Shown one piece after another: positions 58,850 through 64,000 of a stretch of 64,000 nt of DNA; the stretch's first letter is position 1; the number at the start of each line of letters is the position of its first letter. The stretch spans positions 124,001 through 188,000 of the forward strand of contig NZ_BLTJ01000001.1 of assembly GCF_013282095.1 (NCBI RefSeq), written 5' to 3'. Under the pieces are notes generated by a model. The model was not told where the DNA came from, did no database searches, and worked only from the letters and a program-made list of their open reading frames with translations. The translations under genes were made by a program, and so were the position numbers. The stretch is from Enterocloster alcoholdehydrogenati. GTDB lineage: Bacteria > Bacillota > Clostridia > Lachnospirales > Lachnospiraceae.

Positions 58850-60720
58850 TGGTCTTTCCCCCTGGTCTCAAAACATACGCCGCCGCCAAAGCCCATGGCT
58901 CCGCAGCCGGAACATTTCTGACGGCAGTTTGGCGTTCCCTCGCCCTTTAAGGCCTGCTGCCATTCTCTCTTTAAAAATGCCTTCGTTACACCTGCATCAA
59001 TAAAATCCCAGGGAAATAGCTCATCCAGGCCTCGTTCTCTTGTGGTATAAAAGTCCATATCCACACCGCAGGTCTCAAACGCTTCCATCCAGATCTCATT
59101 TTTAAAGAACTCAGACCAGGAATCGAACACAGCCCCCTTTTTGTAGGCCTCTTCAATCACAGGCCCCACCCGGCGGTCACCCCGGGCCAGAACGCCTTCA
59201 AGGACAGTCAGCTCTGCCTCATGCCAGTTGTATTTTAAACTCTTGAAATTCTTCATCTCACGGAATTTGCTGCGGACAATATTGGCTCTCTCTAAAAATT
59301 CCTCCTTAGTGCACATCTTCGCCCACTGGAAGGGGGTAAAGGGCTTTGGCACAAAAAAGGAAGAACTGGCAACCACCTGAACCTTGCCGTTTCTCTGATC
59401 CTTTGGAATATCATAATATGTTTCCGCGATCTTCTCCGATAAAAGAGCAATACCTTCCATATCTTCTGTCGTCTCTGTGGGCTGTCCCAGCATAAAGTAA
59501 AGCTTTACACGGTTCCAGCCGGCCTGAAATGCCTCCGAAGCGCCCTTTAGGATCACCTCTTCTGTCAGGCCCTTGTTAATCACGTCGCGGAGACGCTGGG
59601 AGCCTGCCTCTGGAGCAAAAGTCAGACTGCTCTTTTTGATATCCTGAACCTTACTCATTACATCCAGGGAAAAGGCGTCGATTCTTAAAGACGGCAGGGA
59701 AATATTTACACCCTTTCCCTTAAACTCGTCAATAAGGAAATTCACCAGGCCCTCCAGGCAGGTATAGTCGCTGGAACTGAGAGAACTAAGAGAAATCTCT
59801 TCATGGCCGGTGCTTTTGAGCATATCGTAGGCATAGCGCTTTAAATACTCCAGACTGTGTTCTCTTAAGGGGCGGTATACATTTCCTGCCTGACAGAAAC
59901 GGCAGCCGCGGATACATCCTCTCTGGATCTCTAAAACCACACGGTCCTGCGTGACCTTCATATAAGGTACCAGCGGATTTTCAATGTAGCCCACGCTGTC
60001 CATATCAGCAACTACCTGCTTGCGGATTTTCTCTTTTGCATGGCTGTTGTTGGGGGTAAAACTCTTTAAGGTACCGTCCTCATTGTACTCTGGGTCATAG
60101 AATGAGGGAACATAGATACCAGGGATCTTTGCCGCCAGCTCTAAGAAGTCCTTTCTCGACCCTCCTGCTTTTTTATTTTCCTGATACCGGTCAATCAGAT
60201 CAAAATAGACCGTCTCACCCTCACCAATATAGAACAGATCAAAAAAGTCCGCCAACGGTTCAGGATTGTAGGCGCAGGGACCTCCGCCGATGACGATGGG
60301 GTCGGATTCTGTACGGTCACAGGCGTGAAGTGGGATCTGGGACAGATCCAGAATCTGAAGCACATTGGTGTAGCACATCTCATACTGGAGAGTAATGCCT
60401 AAAAAGTCAAAGTTCTTTACCGGTTCCTGGGATTCCAGAGTAAACAGAGGGATCTTTTTTTCCCTCATAATAGGATCCAGATCCATCCAGGGACTGTATA
60501 CACGCTCACAGCACACATCCTCCCGGCTGTTAAACATGGAATAGAGAATCTGAATGCCGAGATGGGACATACCGATTTCGTATACATCCGGGAAACACAT
60601 GGCAAATTTTGTCTTTACCTGGGAGTGATCCTTCACCACCATATTTATCTCGCCGCCGATATAGCGGGCAGGCTGCTGGATGGACAGCAGGATCTCGTCA
60701 CTTAATGCTAATTTTCTCAT
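58846..60720 (-). CDS. TIGR03960 family B12-binding radical SAM protein
   Basis: A 624-residue enzyme with an N-terminal B12-binding-like domain (FAMCFPDVYEIGMSHLGIQILYSMF, GGGPCAYNPEPLADFFDLFYIGEGE) and a radical SAM core with the cluster motif C-x3-C-x2-C in QRGCIRGCRFCQAGNVYRP. The C-terminus has CRQKCSGCGAMGFGGG, a Cys-rich segment that may bind another cluster. The reaction is unknown. It heads an operon with TIGR03936, rng, trkA and trkH. Confidence 0.93.
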   Translation of the reverse strand: MRKLALSDEILLSIQQPARYIGGEINMVVKDHSQVKTKFAMCFPDVYEIGMSHLGIQILYSMFNSREDVCCERVYSPWMDLDPIMREKKIPLFTLESQEPVKNFDFLGITLQYEMCYTNVLQILDLSQIPLHACDRTESDPIVIGGGPCAYNPEPLADFFDLFYIGEGETVYFDLIDRYQENKKAGGSRKDFLELAAKIPGIYVPSFYDPEYNEDGTLKSFTPNNSHAKEKIRKQVVADMDSVGYIENPLVPYMKVTQDRVVLEIQRGCIRGCRFCQAGNVYRPLREHSLEYLKRYAYDMLKSTGHEEISLSSLSSSDYTCLEGLVNFLIDEFKGKGVNISLPSLRIDAFSLDVMSKVQDIKKSSLTFAPEAGSQRLRDVINKGLTEEVILKGASEAFQAGWNRVKLYFMLGQPTETTEDMEGIALLSEKIAETYYDIPKDQRNGKVQVVASSSFFVPKPFTPFQWAKMCTKEEFLERANIVRSKFREMKNFKSLKYNWHEAELTVLEGVLARGDRRVGPVIEEAYKKGAVFDSWSEFFKNEIWMEAFETCGVDMDFYTTRERGLDELFPWDFIDAGVTKAFLKREWQQALKGEGTPNCRQKCSGCGAMGFGGGVCFETRGKDQ

Positions 60721-60838
60721 TGTTCTTCCTTCTTATTTTGGTTGAGTTGCATTGTTTTTGTCTGAAAAATCATTCATATTCTTTATTTTCAGGTCAAAAT
60801 TTTTCAGCACATTTTAACACGATGCATTATCGCGAATA

Positions 60839-60867
60839 ATTATACAACACATACAGAGTTTAGGCAA
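60839..60867 (-). promoter_or_regulatory. promoter of the radical SAM-rng-trkAH operon
   Basis: Minus strand: TTGCCT (60867-60862), 17-bp spacer, TATAAT (60844-60839). Confidence 0.78.
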
Positions 60868-61069
60868 CCGTGAGTTGAACCACAAATGTCCCAATCCGTT
60901 TATCTATTCTCCATTGAGGAACAGCCCCAATCATCAGCCCAATACTCGTCCATTGACATAATTTTGTCATTTGCTGTTCTAATAAATGACGTTACGTGAA
61001 ACGAAACACTCCTATCTTTTGGGTAGACGGATGACGGATGCCAAAAATCCAGCAGAGCACAATGAAACT

Positions 61070-61113
61070 AAAAAAATATAGACCAGACCATACGAATATG
61101 GTTCCGGTCTATA
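61070..61113 (-). terminator. intrinsic terminator after the aldolase gene
   Basis: Minus strand TATAGACC ... CCATA/TATGG ... GGTCTATA (61113-61077), followed by seven T residues (61076-61070). Confidence 0.85.
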
Positions 61114-61136
61114 ATATTTCATACACAATATGCGGA

Positions 61137-62039
61137 TCAAATCAGCCCGGCTGACTTCATTTCCTTCTTTATCCTGTCAAGCACTGGTCCCTCAGGCGTT
61201 GCAAGATTCGGCTTATAGGGAAAGCCGATTTCTCTTCTCCGCAGGTTTGCCATATCCTTTGCCGCTACAGGAAAACTTGCCCCGTCCATGGACAGACGGA
61301 CGGGATTTAGTTTAAACTGAGCCTCCAGAGAACCCGCCAGGTCCCCGGCCACAAACTTATTATATACATCCGTGATCAGTTCCGGCATAAAGTTGGCCGC
61401 TGTGCAGACGCCGCCCACTGCCCCGTGGCATAGGGAAGCGTAAAGAAGGGTGTCCTTTCCGCCAAATACCTTAAAATCCACATCCCGGTTCCTGCGTATG
61501 AACTCTGCCGTCTGGGTGATATCTCCGCTGGTATCCTTCATTCCCACAATATTTTCCACCTCATGGGCCAGACGTTCCACTAGGTTTGCTGACATAGTAT
61601 AGCCTACGCGTCCTGGATTGTTGTAGAGCAGCACTGGAAGCTCCGGTACGCTCTCTGCAATGGTCTTAAAATGCAGGAACAGCTCAGCCTCTGTCGGCTT
61701 TAAAAACATGGGCTGAAGGATGGAAATGCCTGCTGCACCATTTTCAAGGGCCATCTTTGCCAGACGGCAGCATTTCTTTGTACTGATTGCACCGATGCCA
61801 AAGTATACGGGGACGCGGCCTGCGGCCTGGTCTTCCATGATCTTAAGCCCCCGCTTCATTTCATCCTCTTCTATCACATAAAACTCGCCGTTGCTGCCAA
61901 ATGCCAGGATCCCCAGCACGCCTCCCTCGATGACATAATCAACCTGCTCTCTCAGCTTTGCCTCGTCAATCCGTTCTTCTTCATCAATAGGGGTAAGAAT
62001 CGGTACGATTACACCTTTCATAAATTCTGTATGGATCAT
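61137..62039 (-). CDS. DapA-family aldolase/dehydratase (probable sugar-acid catabolism)
   Basis: A 300-residue TIM-barrel lyase of the dihydrodipicolinate synthase family. The Schiff-base lysine is in VGMKDTSGD, the catalytic tyrosine in LLYNNPGRVGY, and the substrate loop in FGSNGEFYVIEEDE. Genuine DapA usually has GTTGE at that loop; here it is GSNGE, so another 2-keto acid substrate is likely. It lies downstream of a tartronate-semialdehyde-type reductase and a sugar-binding protein, fitting sugar-acid breakdown rather than lysine synthesis. Confidence 0.82.
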   Translation of the reverse strand: MIHTEFMKGVIVPILTPIDEEERIDEAKLREQVDYVIEGGVLGILAFGSNGEFYVIEEDEMKRGLKIMEDQAAGRVPVYFGIGAISTKKCCRLAKMALENGAAGISILQPMFLKPTEAELFLHFKTIAESVPELPVLLYNNPGRVGYTMSANLVERLAHEVENIVGMKDTSGDITQTAEFIRRNRDVDFKVFGGKDTLLYASLCHGAVGGVCTAANFMPELITDVYNKFVAGDLAGSLEAQFKLNPVRLSMDGASFPVAAKDMANLRRREIGFPYKPNLATPEGPVLDRIKKEMKSAGLI

Positions 62040-62066
62040 TTTCGTCTGCCTCCTGAAGGATGTCTT

Positions 62067-62957
62067 TTATTTGCCCGGGGTTACGGTAACACCGGATATT
62101 TTTTCATAATATTTTACAATGCTGGAGTGATCCTCCCTGTCGCAGCCTTCTGATTTTAAAAACTGCATGATCTCCATCATCTGGGCGGTCAGAGGAGCCG
62201 GTGAACTGATGGCATGGGCTGCATTTAAGGCATTGTTCAGATCTTTGATATGGAGTTCAATACGAAATCCCGGCTTAAAATTCCTGGAGAGCATCATAGG
62301 TGCTTTGGCATCCATGACCGTAGAACCGGCCAGACCTCCCCGGATTGCCTGATATACAAGCTCCGGATCCGTTCCAGCTTTTTTTGCAAACGCAAGCGCT
62401 TCGGATACCGCCGCAATATTGATGGCAACTACCATCTGATTTGCCAGCTTTGCCACGTTTCCAGATCCAAGTTCTCCTACATATACCACAGAACCGGCCA
62501 TTGCCATCAGCATATCGTAATATTGGTCAAACAGTTCTTTCCTTCCTCCCACCATCACAGACAGCGTTCCGTCAATGGCCTTTGGCTCTCCCCCTGAAAC
62601 CGGCGCATCCAGCATTTCAATTCCGTATTTTGCACACTCTTCACCGATCTTTTTGCTCTCTGTTGGGTCAATGGAACTCATATCGATCAGCACTGTTCCA
62701 GGCTTTGCTCCCTCTGCAATACCGTTTTCACCCAGCACAGCCGCCCTTACATGGGGAGAATTGGGAACCATGGTGATCACAGCTTCCGCCTGAGATGCCA
62801 CGTCCTTTCCGCTTATGCCGGCCTTTGCGCCGCAGGATACCAGATCCTCTACCGCTTTCCTGTTAAAATCATAGACAATTAGCTCGTAGCCTGCCTTTAT
62901 CAGGTTCTTTGCCATTGGTTTTCCCATAATTCCTAATCCAACAAATCCAATTTTCAT
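62067..62957 (-). CDS. NAD(P)-dependent beta-hydroxyacid dehydrogenase (GarR/2-hydroxy-3-oxopropionate reductase-like)
   Basis: A 296-residue enzyme of the 3-hydroxyisobutyrate dehydrogenase family. The Rossmann motif is GFVGLGIMGKPMAKNLIKAG; the substrate motifs are LIDMSSIDP and LDAPVSGGEPKA, with the catalytic lysine in GSGNVAKLANQMVVA. Similarity in length and motifs points to tartronate semialdehyde reductase, but 3-hydroxyisobutyrate or related substrates cannot be excluded. It is 27 bp upstream of the aldolase. Confidence 0.85.
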   Translation of the reverse strand: MKIGFVGLGIMGKPMAKNLIKAGYELIVYDFNRKAVEDLVSCGAKAGISGKDVASQAEAVITMVPNSPHVRAAVLGENGIAEGAKPGTVLIDMSSIDPTESKKIGEECAKYGIEMLDAPVSGGEPKAIDGTLSVMVGGRKELFDQYYDMLMAMAGSVVYVGELGSGNVAKLANQMVVAINIAAVSEALAFAKKAGTDPELVYQAIRGGLAGSTVMDAKAPMMLSRNFKPGFRIELHIKDLNNALNAAHAISSPAPLTAQMMEIMQFLKSEGCDREDHSSIVKYYEKISGVTVTPGK

Positions 62958-63009
62958 AATATTTTTTCACCTTTCCTGTCATTAAATATTTAAACTGTGA
63001 ACGGCCCTC

Positions 63010-64000
63010 TTAATTTCCAAGGCATTCATTCACACCTTTTATCAGCTCAGCCGCAGCCTCTGCCGGCTCCTTTTCACGGGCGCTCAGTTTTCCAAATACC
63101 TTGTAATACACTCCATCGGGATTGGCCTGCAGATCGGGATTTTCAAACTTACTGTCAATGGAAAATTTACAGTGGGAAATAACGGCCTCGTTTGATTCCT
63201 TTGCCAGTTCATCTCCGATATTTTTCTCATCCAGAAGCTTTACCGCCGCCATGGAACAGGGGATTCCCCGTTCTGTACCGCAGATTTCTACCCCCTCCGG
63301 GTCATTTAGGAGAAAGTCGATCAGCATAGCCGCTTCTCTGGGATATTTGCAGGTAGAAGGGATGGCAAATGCCTGTGCAATCTTTGTAAATCCGCCGTTA
63401 TAGTCCCCAAACTGGATAAAATCACCCATTACCATTTCCTGGCCTGGCTTGTCCACACTTTCCTCCAGCGCATCAGACATTTTCTTGGCGGAGCTGTCCC
63501 AGGTATAGATACCTGCATATTTTCCGTTGATCCACTTGGCATTTTTATCTATGGAGTCGGACATATCGCCGTCCAGAACAGCCAGGGTCGGGATCACATG
63601 GGCATCCTCCAGCTGGTTCATAAATTCCATTCCCTCTGCGATCTCCTCCTTAGTGTACTGAAGCTGTCCATCCTCTACCCACGGCTTGTTGTAAACCGAT
63701 TCGAGATAGTAAACCATAAAAATCATACGGTCATATGCCTGAAGCACCAGCGGATATGCATCCTCATCATATGCCTTAAAGGCCGCTCCTGCTGCAAGCA
63801 GGGATTCCCGATCGAAAGGGATCTGGCAGCCCACCTCGTCAAATGTGGTTTTATTCCAGTAAAACAGACGTCCTGTCAAGGAAACAGGCACTGCCATCAG
63901 CTTTCCGTTTATGGTGCAGGAATCCAGACTTTCCTGCGGAAACTGGGACAGATCCAGCTCATCGCTGTATTCGTTTAAATCTATAAATGCATTGCCGCCC
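63010..64000 (-). CDS. ABC transporter extracellular solute-binding protein (partial)
   Basis: The frame is open to the window edge, so the N-terminus (signal peptide, front lobe) is missing; about 330 residues are visible. The ATG at 63897 is internal, since the reading frame continues upstream in a typical manner (FIDLNEYSDELDLSQFPQ, then LMAVPVSLTGRLFYWNKTTFDEVG). Features such as AFAIPSTCKYPREAAMLIDFLLNDPEG near the end match family 1 carbohydrate-binding proteins. It probably supplies the sugar acid or glycoside handled by the two downstream enzymes, after a 52-bp gap. Confidence 0.85.
   Translation of the reverse strand, partial: GGNAFIDLNEYSDELDLSQFPQESLDSCTINGKLMAVPVSLTGRLFYWNKTTFDEVGCQIPFDRESLLAAGAAFKAYDEDAYPLVLQAYDRMIFMVYYLESVYNKPWVEDGQLQYTKEEIAEGMEFMNQLEDAHVIPTLAVLDGDMSDSIDKNAKWINGKYAGIYTWDSSAKKMSDALEESVDKPGQEMVMGDFIQFGDYNGGFTKIAQAFAIPSTCKYPREAAMLIDFLLNDPEGVEICGTERGIPCSMAAVKLLDEKNIGDELAKESNEAVISHCKFSIDSKFENPDLQANPDGVYYKVFGKLSAREKEPAEAAAELIKGVNECLGN

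Larger units (their letters stand above)
60721..61136. other. 416-bp non-coding stretch
   Basis: It holds the promoter for the radical SAM operon, a 110-nucleotide leader, and the terminator of the aldolase gene. Between them, on the minus strand, an open stretch of 56 codons (61067-60900) runs without an ATG near its start (contains RTANDKIMSMDEYWADDWGC). It lacks a ribosome-binding site and is not assigned as a gene. Confidence 0.6.

Noticed and set aside
1-64000. tRNA, rRNA, CRISPR array, insertion sequence
   Set aside because: All longer intergenic stretches were read; none shows a cloverleaf with CCA end, spaced direct repeats, or a transposase with terminal repeats.

Overview
The window looks like a chromosomal segment of a Clostridia member, most likely Lachnospiraceae. 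Signs of this are a moderate-GC Firmicutes gene complement, SepF, a Prp/L27 pair with the Firmicutes N-terminal L27 extension, a glmS ribozyme, DUF3793 and DUF4321 proteins, a large lineage-type PBP2, and sigma-A promoters with 17-bp spacers. This assignment is inference from gene content, because no rRNA gene is present. I see no IS element, prophage, CRISPR array, rRNA or tRNA gene.

Layout, plus strand first. 1-4950: the end of a DUF368 membrane protein, a D,D-carboxypeptidase, then three overlapping tetrapyrrole genes (sirC, hemC, cobA-hemD) leading to siroheme. 4951-10447: a Wadjet/MksBEF-like condensin set (jetA, jetB, jetC) with its own promoter and no jetD. 10489-12117: a siroheme-dependent nitrite/sulfite reductase, the likely user of the siroheme made upstream. 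12201-13715: an SseB-family protein of unknown role. 13712-16713: ylxM-ffh-rpsP-khpA-rimM (SRP and ribosome genes). 16763-22262: mutL, miaA, a PLP lyase, DUF4321 and radC. 22292-30975: a cell-shape and division-site block (mreC, mreD, pbp2, minC, minD, minE, rodA, mgsA, dac). 31065-37873: a small P-loop protein, a HlyD-like protein, yggS, sepF, aroB, lspA, rluD and a cytidylate-kinase-like protein.

From 37975 the strands alternate. glmS (minus) lies behind a clear glmS ribozyme and promoter. It is followed by an LCP-family protein (plus), ttcA (minus), an atypical HPr (plus), a tyrosine recombinase (plus), a flavodoxin/DUF3793 operon (minus) with a candidate metalloregulator operator, and a divergent LysM-protein/lexA pair whose shared intergenic region carries five LexA-like boxes. 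From 47679 to the end all genes are on the minus strand. In transcription order they are a solute-binding protein (cut by the window end), a GarR-like reductase and a DapA-family aldolase; then two radical-SAM-related genes, rng, trkA and trkH; then an ECF S component with a P-loop kinase behind a terminator-containing leader; then rplU, prp, rpmA, obg, yhbY, nadD, yqeK and rsfS.

Most interesting: the JetABC set without JetD, sitting between siroheme synthesis and a siroheme enzyme, with its promoter bracketed by a perfect inverted repeat; an unidentified attenuator-type leader RNA in front of an ECF transporter and kinase; and an HPr paralog that keeps His15 but has lost Arg17, Pro18 and Ser46.
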